Source of the DNA: Verpa conica
Lineage: Eukaryota; Ascomycota; Pezizomycetes; Pezizales; Morchellaceae
Length of the DNA: 64,000 nt
Direction: 5' to 3'
Assembly (NCBI GenBank): GCA_033030425.1
Contig: JAUFSD010000011.1
Span: 1,488,001 to 1,552,000 of the forward strand
The position numbers were made by a program, and so were the translations under genes. The notes under the pieces were generated by a model that was given only the letters and a program-made list of their open reading frames with translations, did not search any database and had not been told where the DNA came from. Position 1 is the first letter of the stretch. Each line of letters begins with the position of its first letter. Below, one piece after another: positions 34,107 to 46,163 of this stretch.

Positions 34107-34995
34107 GCACTCATGGTATCGTGTCACTACTACATTTAGTATTTGATTTAATCTATTAAATATTAGCCACGTTTATAGCAGCGCATGTGCGTATGCAATC
34201 TCGTTTGCTTCAAAATTACCCCTGATTCAAATCGTCGGGCAAGACGAATCCTGTCTTTGGGTTAGGGCGTACCAGCTATATCATAAGCTCTTATAATTAA
34301 AGAAAACACTTTCAGCTGAAGATGTACTCTTGCCTAACTTGGCACTAGTTTGGCGACCAGCCAGTCTGCACTGGGTTAGATGATGGCTAAGTCTAGTCCC
34401 GTGCCCAGCCACAATGTTTGGTTTTGGTGCGCATAGGGTGACGCAGCAAGCTACGCCGTAGGGGGTGGGCACAAGACTAAGCCAGATGTACTCTATAGAA
34501 GTCACTACCACCATAGCTCATGTTCAGGCTTCTTCCCTGCTCCGAGTATACCGTATAATCTGGGTTAATTCGACCCGCTACGACCGGGGGCAATGTGCGC
34601 AATTCGTGGCAAAAGAAAATAATACTACAACAGATTTCATCTTTATTAGTACAAGTATCTACCCTTCTTGTTCTAGTGCCTCCAATACCCATCGCTCCTA
34701 AACTCTGTTGTGGCGCGTCGAATTAACCCAAATAATACGGTACCACCCTCGGGCGAGTGACTACATATGCACAAAATACCAAATCCACTCAGGGTTAGGG
34801 GACCTAACCTCATCTACCCGCACACTGTGGCACTGACAATATACTATTTAAACAGACTTCAGGTACATGGCCTGGCCATCATCAATACACATCTGTTTCC
34901 CTTGATTCGGCCCGAGAGAACAGAACGCACAACAACGCGGGTTTCCAACCAGATAACAAACGCGTTCTGAGAAACACCCCAGACGGAATATCAAG
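34107..34995. other. Intergenic upstream of the second F-box/ankyrin gene
   Basis: About 890 bp, no supported gene. GGGTTAGGG lies at 34792-34800, about 200 bp upstream of the ATG at 34996. Confidence 0.35.
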
Positions 34996-35946
34996 ATGTC
35001 CCTTCTTGACCTCCCAAACGAACTCCTCCTCGACATCACAGAGTACCTAGAGCTTTCGGAGGACTTTCTCCCCGTGGACCTTTACAGCCTACTCCGGGCC
35101 AACCGTCGTCTCGCGTACCTCCTGACACCGCTCCTCGCAGAAGAAGCCGCCGAGGATAAAGATGGATTGACCGCCATCCAGTGGGCAGCTGTAAAGGGCA
35201 ACCTAAGCCTTCTGGAGCTCCTATTAAAGTACAGAAGAAATCTGCTCGAACGGGACCCAAAAGGCACGGTCGGGCATATCACATGTGCCAATCCAGACCT
35301 CAGTGATTACCAGCAATGCTCCACGCTGCAGATCGCGATCGGTGCCGAAAATACTCAGATGACAAAACTATTGCTTGAGAATGGAGCGGACAGTTCCTTT
35401 GTCGATAGATGTGGGCATACGGCTCTACATTATGCGGCGATGGGGGAAGGCGACGAGACGATGACTTTGGTACTGCTGAATCATGGTGCTGATCTGACGG
35501 CGCGGGATTATTATGGGCGTACCGCACTCCATTGGGCTGCGTCGTCTGGGAGGCTGGAGGTTGTAAAGCACCTTATTGAGCATGGGGCAGATGTCATGGC
35601 AGTGAATAAGCATGGTGTTTGTACCCTTAATCATGTGATCTTTTGTAGTATGGGGTATTATAGGAGGTATGCGTGTGGGCCCCGAGAGAACTACGAAATG
35701 ATTGTCAAATTAATACTAGATGCTAGTGGGCAAGTATATGATCAGGAGACTATAGAACGGCTCTTGCGTTGGGCAAAGAGACATCGTTCGAATACTGACT
35801 ACTGGGCCGAAGCGACATGGGATGGAATCAGTAAAAGCATCCATAAAGAAATCCATGAAGAAAAACATAAAAAAAAACGTAAAGAAAGACGTAGAAAAAT
35901 TCTTAAAGGAATCCTTTGGCCATATTACCTGATATTTTCCCGCTAA
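34996..35946 (+). CDS. F-box/ankyrin-repeat protein, 316 aa
   Basis: A single-exon gene starting at an ATG preceded by atatcaag. Residues 1-40 (MSLLDLPNELLLDITEYLEL) match the F-box-like LPxELL pattern. Ankyrin repeats follow, with the clearest at GLTAIQWAAVKGNLSLLELL, HTALHYAAMGEGDETMTLVL and RTALHWAASSGRLEVVKHLI. The C-terminus is a Lys/Arg-rich helix (EEKHKKKRKERRRKILKG) followed by a hydrophobic end (ILWPYYLIFSR). Probable role: substrate adaptor in ubiquitination; the partner is unknown. The architecture is the same as the gene at 12398, but it is shorter and without the long C-terminal membrane helix. Confidence 0.8.
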   Translation: MSLLDLPNELLLDITEYLELSEDFLPVDLYSLLRANRRLAYLLTPLLAEEAAEDKDGLTAIQWAAVKGNLSLLELLLKYRRNLLERDPKGTVGHITCANPDLSDYQQCSTLQIAIGAENTQMTKLLLENGADSSFVDRCGHTALHYAAMGEGDETMTLVLLNHGADLTARDYYGRTALHWAASSGRLEVVKHLIEHGADVMAVNKHGVCTLNHVIFCSMGYYRRYACGPRENYEMIVKLILDASGQVYDQETIERLLRWAKRHRSNTDYWAEATWDGISKSIHKEIHEEKHKKKRKERRRKILKGILWPYYLIFSR

Positions 35947-36403
35947 ATTGTTCATTGAAAACTATAGAAACTCCTATAGTGAGAGTTATGTACCGGGTTC
36001 TTTATCCTGCATAGATATCTGATATATTTCTATAAAATAATATTTTGTAACTTAGAGCCTGTTTTGATATGTATCATTAATTTACCTGAGATGATTGAAT
36101 ATTTGGCTATCCCAGTGTCCGCTCAGGTGACTTCTAACAGCAATACGTTTGCCAGTCCTAAACCTGCCAGAGCAGCCAAACGGCTGCAGAGTACCTGGTA
36201 TGAAGATGAATATTTATCACTCTGTAATTTAACAGCCAACATAAGGAATCTTAACAGCGATGAACTCTGAAAATGCCAGCTATGTAAACCGAATCCATAA
36301 CACCCCGCGTTCATATAAAATAAAATACCGAACGCAAACCCCCGTGCAAAAGAAAAATGCAAACGTAGAAATCAACCCGCTATCACACATATAACTCCCC
36401 CCT
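35947..36403. other. Spacer between convergent genes
   Basis: About 460 bp, AT-rich, between the plus-strand gene ending at 35946 and the minus-strand gene ending at 36404. It presumably carries both polyadenylation regions. Confidence 0.4.
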
Positions 36404-37276
36404 TTAATCCTCCATCATCACTGCCTCCTCATCAGCCAAACACCCACCCCCTCCACCCCCGTCCCCTGTCCTGTTAACGGACAACTTGACCGCCGCAACC
36501 GCCGCCGTCGCAGCGCTCACATCCGCCTCACTATGTCTCCTCGTCAACACGCCGACCACCTCCCTCCTCACCTGCGCACCCGTATGACTCCTACTATACC
36601 TCCCGGTCGCACCCACCTCCTTCACAACCGGCGGAGCAGTCCACCTCTTACCCACCCTAAAGTTCCCCGGCAACCCCACTGCACGCGTCCCCCCCATACC
36701 CCCCCTCACAGACACCGGCGCATTACCCCTCGACGCAATCTGCAGTCCCTTCATCCCCTCCAGCACCTCGCTCCTACTCAGTCCCTCGGCAACACCGGCA
36801 GTCCTCACAGACTCCGGCATACCCCGATACACAGGGTCCCGCCGTCGCTCCCTCGCTGTCCCGGCGGTAGTCGGCGCTATCGAGAGTGACAGACTGTCGG
36901 CCAGACGGTCGGCGAGCTCCTCGTCGCTCTTGGCTTCGGCTTCGTGTTTCCGCCGTAGGGCGTCCATCTCATCGATCCACTTCTGTGCGGCTTCTATGGA
37001 GTCGAAGCGGCGGCGGAGGAAGTCGCCGGTCACGTCGAGGAAGGTGGTGTGGATGTTGATCGGGTGGCGATACATGTATTGGATTGATGGGGGGATGGGT
37101 TCTGAGCTGTTGTTGTGGGGGGGGTTAGTTGGAGTGGGGAGAGGGTGGGGAGAGGAGTGGAACCTGAGCATATGAACGCCTTTTTGGGGCCCGGAGGAGA
37201 TGGCGTAGATGGCGGGGTGGCTACCGGCTTTCGATAAGCGCACTCGGAAGTTGTTTTCGTACGGTCGCGGGGCCAT
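36404..37276 (-). CDS. Uncharacterised basic protein, 290 aa
   Basis: A single-exon frame with strong third-position C/G use. The N-terminal half looks ordered: MAPRPYENNFRVRLSKAGSH, then YMYRHPINIHTTFLDVTGDF and an amphipathic helix, IEAAQKWIDEMDALRRKHEA. The C-terminal half is disordered and Gly/Arg/Ala-rich, with GGGGGG near the end and an acidic tail EEAVMMED. No signal peptide, membrane helix or catalytic motif. It looks like a fungal-specific orphan. Its 3' end faces the F-box/ankyrin gene. Confidence 0.55.
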   Translation of the reverse strand: MAPRPYENNFRVRLSKAGSHPAIYAISSGPQKGVHMLRFHSSPHPLPTPTNPPHNNSSEPIPPSIQYMYRHPINIHTTFLDVTGDFLRRRFDSIEAAQKWIDEMDALRRKHEAEAKSDEELADRLADSLSLSIAPTTAGTARERRRDPVYRGMPESVRTAGVAEGLSRSEVLEGMKGLQIASRGNAPVSVRGGMGGTRAVGLPGNFRVGKRWTAPPVVKEVGATGRYSRSHTGAQVRREVVGVLTRRHSEADVSAATAAVAAVKLSVNRTGDGGGGGGCLADEEAVMMED

Positions 37277-37819
37277 TATTCAAGTCTATAAGAGAGAGTG
37301 TATGTACGGAGAGGGGGATATTCAGACAAGTACACAGTTTAAGTAGCAAAAAAGAAGAACAGTGAGGGGCAGTGGAATGGTGGAGATAAACTGGTTATGC
37401 CATTCTGCTATTGGGGCAACATCTCGTGTTTCGGAGTGGAGCGTGACGTGTTTGCGTAACGTTCTCTGATACCCCGCAGCCGGATTAACGGTCGGCCCGA
37501 GAGGTGCAGATGCGAGTGAGGCGCTGTGTCTGGGGCGTGGGGGTCAAGTGGTGATCCTGTCTTTGGATTCTCGAGAATTATCTTCAATGGGAGGCATCAT
37601 CTTCAATGGGAGGCATTAATCTTCTCTCGTATTTTATTATTATTGAGTACACCATCCACCGCTAATGCTACAACGTTTATGATAAACAACAATTAATAAC
37701 CCATGCCTGAGACAGATTCCCATGACAAAAGACGATATGCAAAATAGAAATTAAAGACACTAATATATCGAATTAAAAACCCTCTCGCTCTCTATAACCC
37801 CAGAAATGGAATAGTCGGC
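37277..37819. other. Spacer before the hydrophobin cluster
   Basis: About 540 bp. Contains the promoter of the minus-strand gene at 36404-37276 and the 3' flank of hydrophobin A. A tandem repeat of GATTATCTTCAATGGGAGGCAT-type units (about 17-19 bp, two copies) lies near 37580-37618. Confidence 0.4.
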
Positions 37820-38634
37820 CTAGATAAGGGAAGCAAGGGCAATACACCCAACATTGACAAGACCGTTCTAGGATACGATTAGCTATCCACACCCACTTTA
37901 AAACACCACAACAGGAAACTCTCACCTGAACAGTATCTCCCTGGCAACAAGCAGCCTTCGCATCGCAAGCCTTGTTGATAGGAACCTGAACTAGAAGTAG
38001 TAACAAGCATCAGCACAATCCCAACTGGAAACACCGAAAAAAGATAGAAAAAGGACTTACTCCCAATAACCGGGATATTAATCGGAGAACACTGGACACC
38101 CAAATCACCACTCCCGAAAACAGCCCCGAGCAGACCAGCATTGGTTGTATCACCCTTCTTGGAAACTTTATTACAGCAGTTGAGTTGGGCATTACCACAA
38201 GTCGTGGTCGCCTGCTCGACGGTATAATCACCATCGATACGCCCTCCGTTGGAAGCACCATTAACCGCGTTTTGACCACCATTACCAACTTCCTGGTTCC
38301 CTTCGCCGTCGCCTCCTGAGACTTGAACGGTAGATGGGCGAGGGACCGGGGATGGCCCTGGAAGGGGTCTTCCGGGAACTCCTTGAACTCCAGTTGGGAG
38401 AGGTCCTCCGGGAGCTCCGGTAGGAAGAACGCCTACGGGGGAAGCAGCGGTGAGGTCTGGGGGGGTGCTAGTGAGATCTGGGGCGGAGGCGTGGATGGTG
38501 GCATCGCGGTGGTCGGGGACGGGGACGGTACCGGTGACACTGAGGTCTGAGCTTTCGTAGGTGCGGGGGTTGTGTGGGAAGGCAGAGACGCTTAGCGCGA
38601 GAGCGACGATGGTGAAGAGGTTTTGAGTAAGCAT
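37820..38634 (-). CDS. Class I hydrophobin A with long Pro-rich N-terminal extension, 228 aa
   Basis: Secreted amphipathic protein that self-assembles at air-water interfaces and coats hyphae or spores. Exons 38061-38634, 37926-37990, 37820-37867. A signal peptide (MLTQNLFTIVALALSVSAFP) is followed by about 90 extra residues of Pro/Gly/Thr-rich sequence that the three sister genes lack (for example GGPLPTGVQGVPGRPLPGPS). The shared GNGGQNAVNGASNGG spacer and the hydrophobin domain come next. Cysteine spacing is C-X6-CC-X27-C-X17-C-X5-CC-X13-C-X7, which fits class I. The extension may tether the protein to the wall or change assembly. It lies at the left end of a four-gene tandem cluster, with intron positions identical to the others. 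Confidence 0.92.
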
Positions 38635-38760
38635 TTTGAAGGTTGGTTTATATTAGGTGGAGAGTACGAAAAAGGTGGATAGAGATATTAATGAGTATTT
38701 AAAGTGAGTAGAGATGATGAGATGAGGATGAGAAGGGAAGTAGAAGTGGAGAAGCCCGGG

Positions 38761-38767
38761 TTTTATA
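38761..38767 (-). promoter_or_regulatory. TATA-like box of hydrophobin A
   Basis: Minus-strand TATAAAA, 127 bp upstream of the ATG. All four hydrophobin genes have a TATA-like element 125-150 bp upstream. Confidence 0.5.
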
Positions 38768-40185
38768 GAATCTCTCGATATCATAACTCTAGTATCGAAT
38801 AGGTCTTTTTGGTGTTTCTTATGATGCTAACCTGATTTTGTAGTTCTGTAAAACCTGTGCCTGCATCATGCACTTCGATTTCGGATACCCGGGTCAATGA
38901 GGGAAGATCAGTCAGACATAGACAGTCTCCTCCCCGTAGACGCAAATACTCTAGATCTACAGGGTCACCAGTCGAAAGTCTAAGCCAAATCAATATCCTA
39001 CTTTGCCGAGATGCCAGATATGGCTCAAAGATCTTTGTTGACTGTATGTCACACATTACCGAAGGCTTGACGTACCCCTCTGTTCCTGCATCGTGGGTTG
39101 ATTGTTGGTTGTTGGTAAAAAGCAACAGTGATAGTGCATCCTAACTGAGATATGTGAGATATTCTTACGTATATAACTTCCTTCTTTAATTTGGAAATTA
39201 TTGCTTAGACACAAAAGTACATAGACTAGCAAAAAACTGTGATCTTTGAACCAGTCAAGAGTGATATCGTGGAATACATTTTCTCCAGGCTGGACTAATT
39301 CTCAAATATACTGCGAGATTTTCCTAGATTCACACCATAAATTAACTCAATGGCACAAGCTCCAACAGTGGGTAGGAAAACACAACCTTCCTCAAGATCA
39401 CAGGTTCATTTTCAAGCTGCACAACGCCCGGAAATCACGCCAAGACCGCCAAGATGTCATAAACCGAGTGATAGTGCATGCATACGTAGATCACTCCTAT
39501 CACCCACCTCGTTGGCTCTTTTCTCTTGAAACCTGCACCCAGGAAATTACACATAACTCGACCGATACCCGAAAGCAGCCATGACAAAGGTGTTTGTGTC
39601 ACAGTCATGTCCCTTACGTTTATGGACCCTGCATAACGCGCGCTGGGCGAGGGGTGCGCCGTGCGCAACGCCGAGACATGCATGTTTCAGTTCAGACGGT
39701 TGCCAAGGGGGGTGATCGTCGCTGCTTCGGTGAGGGGTGGTCGGTCTGGCAGCACGGCTGCAGTCATTCGCTAGTAGCATTTGAAAGGTGGAGCTGCTTC
39801 TTATCACATTGATATGATAAGGTGGCTTTTATTTACGAGTTCGGTATTGGCTAATGCTTGAATACTATAGTGACACCGGGGTGGGCCCCACATTGGTGGG
39901 TTTTTGCCTCACGATCTGAAGAGCGGAAAAGGTTCTCATCACACCCAACATCCGTACGTTCTAAATTTTAAACTACCACATTTATTATCCACTACCCCTT
40001 CACTTTAAAATATACATTAACGATACACATAATTATGCTAATAATAACCTTGACCAAGCCAGTTGTCTCGCATTCAAGCCAACAAAAGAAAACGCTCTAT
40101 TATATGAGCGAGACAATCTGAACAAAGTACCGCAGAAAACAATGAAGTTCGATGCTACTCCAAGAAAACAAGATCTGTGAGATAT
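38768..40185. other. Spacer between hydrophobins A and B
   Basis: About 1.4 kb. Frames at 38857-39144 (+), 38781-39125 (-), 39246-39584 (+) and 39435-39807 (-) overlap one another and show no family features. No repeat recognised. Confidence 0.4.
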
Positions 40186-40753
40186 CTAAATGAGGGAAGC
40201 AAGAGCGAGACAACCGACGTTGACGAGGCCACTCTGAGAAATGTTAGCATATGAGCTCGCTAGTCATGAATCTGAGATCTTCATACCTGAGTAGTATCAC
40301 CCTGGCAGCAGGCAGCCTTTGCATCACAGGCCTTGTTGATGGGGACTTGGACTAATAGAGAAGACCGAGGTTAGCATTGAATCATATTCAAATAACTACA
40401 GCTCACTTACCCCCAATGACCGGGACGTTAACAGGCGTGCACTGAATGTTAAGATCCCCACTTCCGAATACAGCTCCGATAAGACCAGCATTAGTGGTGT
40501 CTCCCTTGTTGTCTACCTTATTGCAGCAGTTGAGCTGGGCATTTCCACAAGTCTGGGCGGCCTGTCCGACAGTGTAGTCTCCGGCGATAGTACCGCTGTT
40601 GGAAGCTCCATTACCAGCGTTCTGGCCACCGTTGCCGACGTTTTGGTTTCCTTGTCCGTCTTTGCCGGAGACGGTGGTTTGTCGGACTACGAGAGGGTTG
40701 GCGGATACAGAGAGGACGAGGGCGAAGATAGCGAGGATGTTTTGGGTAAGCAT
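40186..40753 (-). CDS. Class I hydrophobin B, 151 aa
   Basis: Exons 40411-40753, 40287-40351 and 40186-40233; the second (65 nt) and third (48 nt) have the same length in all four cluster members. Signal peptide MLTQNILAIFALVLSVSANP, a possible Arg cleavage (VVRQ), then a Gly/Asn-rich linker (GQGNQNVGNGGQNAGNG). The eight-cysteine domain starts TCGNAQLNCCNKV and ends NVGCLALASLI. Spacing is the same as in the sister genes. Its signal peptide is nearly identical to that of hydrophobin A, so A and B are probably the closest pair. Confidence 0.93.
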
Positions 40754-40882
40754 TTTTACTGGCTGGGAGAAGATTTCTTGGTTTGGGGAGGGTTGAGATA
40801 TGAGTATGTATGGAGTGAAGGTGTATGGTGATTATGGGATGGATGGGATTGGATGGGGGTTGGATGAAAGGGAACAAGATGG

Positions 40883-40891
40883 ATTTATATA
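40883..40891 (-). promoter_or_regulatory. TATA-like box of hydrophobin B
   Basis: Minus-strand TATATAAAT, about 130 bp upstream of the ATG, matching the placement in the other cluster genes. Confidence 0.5.
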
Positions 40892-41966
40892 CGAGTTTCT
40901 GGATAGTGAGTTTGGCCGAGTTATTTCCTTTCTTGATATTTCTCGAACTTGTCCGCTTGCATACTAAGACAGTAGTATGCACTCCTGTCGACTTCTTGTA
41001 CTAAAAACGTACCATGGTCAGACCGGCTGATACTCTTACCCTAATAGCTTGTTTATTTCTACCGATATCCGCGTATCTATGACTAAAGCCACAGAATAGA
41101 TATTCATATACAGCCCCAAATCAATCAACTATCCCCTTTGAATAGCATTCGCATAGCACGTAAGCGCTAAGGCAATTGTATACCATTGTTTCATCTGAGC
41201 TTTTTGTAATTATATTTGTACGTCATATCACTCGAAGTAGGCATCATCTCATTTCCGCACGTAACCCTTACTTCATTATAATGCAAATAGAGACCCAGTG
41301 ATGCGTTCGATCCCCAACACCCTGAATTTCTCCGCAAGTACAGCCAATAATACCTCAATCGACGAAACTACATACCAAAGACATATCTGACCCTCTCTTC
41401 AGTTAGTTAGGGGTGGCCCAAATCGGACTGTTTGATACAACCTGAGACACTACTAGTTTATATGTAAGGGATACATAACTCTCAGCTTGGCACAAGGATC
41501 ATCTCCAAAGTTTCCAAGAGCGACGAAGGATTCTTCATTAGAAAACTACCGACGTACTTGATAAGTTAAAAGAATGGTGGATGTATGCACCATCACAAGC
41601 TATCACTCGGTCTACAGGACTAACTAAAGTAAAATTCTAAATGGCTCGTAGTATCATCTACGTTCTATTATCGAGAAAGACCTCACATTCAAACACTAGT
41701 AAAGTCTCTGTTCTTGCGAAGTTGTGATTATCATTGCCCCCCATCTAAGACTATTCTATCGGGAGTAGGACACAAATATCTATCAAGAATAAAGGGACAC
41801 AACCCGCTCAGTTGTCTCTCCGGGAACAAAAGAAAAACAAAATCTGGGAGTTGAGACAATCTGATTGGGCCACACTACTAAAGACACGGCCTATATATAT
41901 ATATCCAGAAATGGTTGCGGAAAAAATTGACTGCTGCTGAGAGAATACTCTTTGCTAAGGGATAGC
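40892..41966. other. Spacer between hydrophobins B and C
   Basis: About 1.1 kb without a supported gene. A TA dinucleotide run lies near 41891-41901. Confidence 0.4.
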
Positions 41967-42538
41967 TTAGATGAGCGATGTAAGAGCAACACAGCCAGCA
42001 TTTACAAGACCATTCTACCGTAGAGTTAGTAAGTGTAGATTATAAGCTCTGGGGAATTGGCATACCTGGGAAACTTCGCCTTGGCAACAAGCAGCCTTTG
42101 CGTCGCACGCTTTGTTGATAGGAACCTGGACTGAAAGTGGCAACCATGCGTCAGTTATATAAACGAAAAATATGGAATATATATATAAATACCTGCGATG
42201 ACAGCGGGGAGATTGATAGGTGTGCACTGTACACCCAAATCGCCACTTCCGAAGACGGCTCCGAGGAGACCAGCGTTGGTAGTGTCGCCGACCTTTGCCA
42301 CCTTGTTGCAACAGTTGAGCTGGGCGTTACCGCAGGTCTGGACACCCTGCTCAACGGTATAGTCGCCCTTGACGGTACCCTTATTTGCGGCGCTGTTACC
42401 GGAGTTCTGTCCCTTGTTTCCGACGTTCTGGTTGCCCTCTCCGTCATTTCCGGACGCTGTAGACTGGCGGACGACGAGTGGGGATGCTGAGACGGTTAAG
42501 GCAAGAGCCAAAAAGGTGAGGATGTTTGAGGCAAGCAT
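41967..42538 (-). CDS. Class I hydrophobin C, 152 aa
   Basis: Exons 42193-42538, 42066-42130 and 41967-42014. Signal peptide MLASNILTFLALALTVSASP, then VVRQ and a Gly/Asn-rich linker (GEGNQNVGNKGQNSGNS). The domain starts TCGNAQLNCCNKVAKVGD. In place of the VIG before intron 1 in its sisters it has AVIA. After intron 1 comes QVPINKACDAKAACCQGE, and after intron 2 NGLVNAGCVALTSLI. All eight cysteines are present. Third of four tandem copies. Confidence 0.93.
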
Positions 42539-42683
42539 TGTGTCTGGTTGAATGAGTGTGATAAATAAGGGTTTTAAAAAAAAAGAAGATTGAAAAAAAT
42601 TGCTGATGGCTAAAGGAGTGTGGTTGATTAACAGATGCGATAGTGAGAGAAAAAAAGACAGAATACTGGTGAGAATTGCAGAA

Positions 42684-42690
42684 CTTATAG
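42684..42690 (-). promoter_or_regulatory. TATA-like box of hydrophobin C
   Basis: Minus-strand CTATAAG, about 147 bp upstream of the ATG; weaker than in the sister genes. Confidence 0.4.
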
Positions 42691-43859
42691 AGGTTTTGAC
42701 TGATGTAAATAAATGGTGCTCGTATATACCCCTTCTATAATTCCTTGCATACTCGTGTACTCCTGGATATATGCTTTGCAGAGGACAGCTGATGCACTAA
42801 TTGAACTCCTCTTTTCAACTGGAATGCGAATTTCAATAAGTATGTACCTATATGAGCCCTAATACCAGGCCAGGGGCTTCTGCATATTGCGGTTCAAGCC
42901 CATAGTTAGAAGTACAATTCGGGTATGACACATATTCCACCTAGTGGGACGCTATCATGCTAAATACAAAGCGCTAGAACCCTTGCCTTCAATCGCTCCA
43001 TTTCTAATGTTGGCCAAAGGATTTCTTGTGGCAATTTAGGTACAGAATTTTCAATACCCTAGCATGTCCAATAAACCCTTACATATGTACACGCAAAATC
43101 TAAAATCCACACTATAAGTTATGTGCATTTGAAAAGGTCCAAATCTACCGGTGTGACAGTACTACTGCGTGGGTAATAGAAATTTAGGCATCGGTACGCT
43201 AGGATACTACTCTATTGATAAACCTATTAACCGAGGTTAAAATATGAATAAAAGATAGAGAGAAAAAAATGCTTCTAGTACCCCTGCAAGTTACCGATAC
43301 TCATTGGGTGAATAAAAAAGAATTGTAGCCCCTCAAGTGTGTGGGTTAGGGTTACAGCGCGAAGAGTCAATCTACAATTACTTTACCTAACTACTCAACG
43401 AACTAATATTAACGCCCGTTAAGCTCGAAAAACCTAAAGCAAGCTCGAGGAAATTTTAACGTAATAAATAACGAGTGTTTAGTTTTAAATAGAAACCTTT
43501 TGAAGCTAACTAGTGAACAAACGAGGGTAATTTAGAGGCAAATCTATAATTACTCATCCCTTGTAATCATTATAAAATATTCTACTGAATATTATAAGTC
43601 CGTTGAGACCTCTGCTAACTGTTACTTGTACCAATTTCTATGGTCAACGAAACTTTGTCAAGGAATTCCCACACAAAGGCATGATTATAGAATTATATTG
43701 ATATATGGCAACCACCCTTATTTGGAATGGACCCCAAAAAGGAGGTAAAATTTATAGGAAATACAACCAAAATAAAGAGAATTAATCAATCATCAGGCCA
43801 AATGCACACCGGTCGTATACCAACCGGTATTGAGACCCAATGTTTTCCATGCCCCGAAT
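42691..43859. other. Spacer between hydrophobins C and D
   Basis: About 1.2 kb. GGGTTAGGG lies at 43343-43351. Around 43360-43570 two degenerate copies of TCTAYAATTACT suggest an old repeat. No gene supported. Confidence 0.4.
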
Positions 43860-44448
43860 TTAGATGAGCGAGGTAAGAGCGATACAGCCAACGTTGGCAA
43901 CACCATTCTAGGATAGTTAGAAAATGTTAAATACAGCCAAAATATTATAAGACGATGGGAACATACCTGGGTTGCACCGCCCTGACAGCAAGCAGCCTTT
44001 GCGTCGCAAGCCTTGTTGATAGGAACCTGGACTAATCACAGAAACAATCACTGGTTAGACACGCTCCCGCCAAAAGGGAATACCAAAGACTGTTCATACC
44101 TCCAACAGCCACAGGAAGATTGACAGGTGTGCACTGAACGCCCAAGTCACCACTGCCAAACACAGCTCCGAGGAGCCCAGCGTTCGTAGTATCACCCATC
44201 TTTTCAACCTTGTTGCAGCAGTTCAATTGCGCATTACCACAGGTTTGTACAGCTTGCTCGACAGTGTAGTCGCCATTGACTTTCCCCTTGTTTGCAGCCG
44301 CATTGCCGGAGTTCTGGCCCATATTACCAACGGCCTGGTTCCCTTCACCGTCATTGCCGGAGCTAGTAATGTCCTGGCGGGCCATGAGAGGGGAGGCAGA
44401 TACGCTGAGAGCGAGAGCAAGGACGTAAAAGATGGATTGGAAACGCAT
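43860..44448 (-). CDS. Class I hydrophobin D, 153 aa
   Basis: Exons 44100-44448, 43967-44031 and 43860-43907. Signal peptide MRFQSIFYVLALALSVSASP, then MARQ and a Gly/Asn linker (GEGNQAVGNMGQNSGNA). The eight-cysteine domain starts TCGNAQLNCCNKVEKMGD, passes INKACDAKAACCQGG and ends NVGCIALTSLI. Its signal peptide differs most from the others, so it may be the oldest branch of the cluster or recombined. Confidence 0.93.
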
Positions 44449-44588
44449 TGAGGTTGAGTTTTGAGGGTTGAAAGAACGGTTTGTTATAAGTATTAAATAT
44501 TAATGTAAAGATAGTGAGAAACTGCTTGTAATGAACGTGTGAATATATGAGATGATGATGAGATGAAAAGAGGAGATCGAAGCTTGAG

Positions 44589-44595
44589 CTTTATA
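44589..44595 (-). promoter_or_regulatory. TATA-like box of hydrophobin D
   Basis: Minus-strand TATAAAG, about 141 bp upstream of the ATG. Confidence 0.5.
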
Positions 44596-46163
44596 CAAGT
44601 TCGATATATACATTGTTTGTTGTGATAAATTACCCGCCCTACGATCCTAAGGTTTGAGTATGTATCCCTTTACTTCTACATAGTTTAATGAAACTATTCT
44701 TCAGAAGTGCTATGCGCCGCATCTGTACCTAATGAATCCACAATCCACATACCCTCCTACGAATTGTAAAGTAGGTCTATTCTGCTAGTAAACCCGTTCA
44801 TTCCCCCGAGATCCTTGTTCGCTGCATGCGACTGATATATTGAACAGAAATCATTCTCTTCATTCTGGAAACTAAATACGGGCACATACGCCGGTACAAG
44901 GTATATCTATCGATTGTATGAGGTACAGAATCCTCTTATTATCTACCGACTATACGAGATACAGAATTCTCATTATTTACCGGTAGACTGAGTTCTTGCT
45001 CTGCCATATCTATGAACTTCACCCCACAAGATGTAATGACCACTCAGATTAGTCTTAGGCCGGCCTGAGTAACCTGTCCTAATACCCTTACATTCTTTAT
45101 ATAATGTGCCTCTATTCGTTTTATAGCGGTTATATACCCTATCATATGATAATGCCTGGCCAGTTAAATTCTCAACAGCCAGTCACATGACCATATAACT
45201 TGAGCAAAACCCAAAAGTTCCTAGAACATATGCGTTAAAATTACATCTAAGCAACCTCCGGAGATAGTTAGGGTAAATTTCTTCGAGTAGCCGCACCAAT
45301 GCAAGGAGAACCAGAGGGATTCTAATCCGGACTGCGCCAAGACAGGATACAGCTCGCCTATTCATACGGTATCACTCGGACTAGTCAAATATTCCAAACA
45401 TTTCTCTGTGAAATTCCACCGACCGGATGAATTATTATGACAGATAAGAATGGAGTTCACTCTATCTCTAAAAGCGCTGGGGGAGTTAGACTATGCCACT
45501 ACTTTCACCTTGCCCATGAATAAAGCAATAGCCCCCGTCGAGCTAGCTATCCTGCCTTTGGGTCTCTTGCAACGGTATTGAAGCTTACTTTATTCTCTTC
45601 CAATGAGAAGTTGGCCTATCCTCCAGGATTACAGTATTCAATAGGCTAAATTAGCAATACGGCTTGGCAGGAGCATATTCGGACAAGGGGGACGAAGTAT
45701 CATATTACTAAACATCGTTAGCAGTTATCTTGAGGGATTAGTACTCCTATCGGATGTCTTAATGCCGCGCCAGTGGTACGTGGCTAGTATGGGAAATCGA
45801 ACGATTTATCTAAACCCTAGCCCTCAATCCCTTAAGAAGGCGGGATGCCGGGCACACAAGTGAAATACTATATGTAATAATTTACTATAGTCCTATACTA
45901 GTAGTTAAAGTAAGATAATAGCCATAATCAATTTCTTAGTTGCTATTTGAATTTAGCAGTAAATTGGAGATTTTAGCGCTAGCCAGTTCAGACCTTTTCA
46001 GTCAATCTAGAAGAGATAGCGGTAATGCGTAACACTATTTCTATCCTAATACATATAATGAAGTTGCGGAATATGGATTCCGCCCTAAGGATGAGAGGAG
46101 GGGGATAAAATAGAGTGGAGAAAATATTAAGGTTTACATTGCATACCCGGCTCGCTCAACTAC
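44596..46163. other. Intergenic between the hydrophobin cluster and the P450 gene
   Basis: About 1.6 kb. A near-duplicate of TATACGAGRTACAGAATYCTC (about 20 bp) occurs twice near 44910-44975. No supported gene. Confidence 0.4.
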
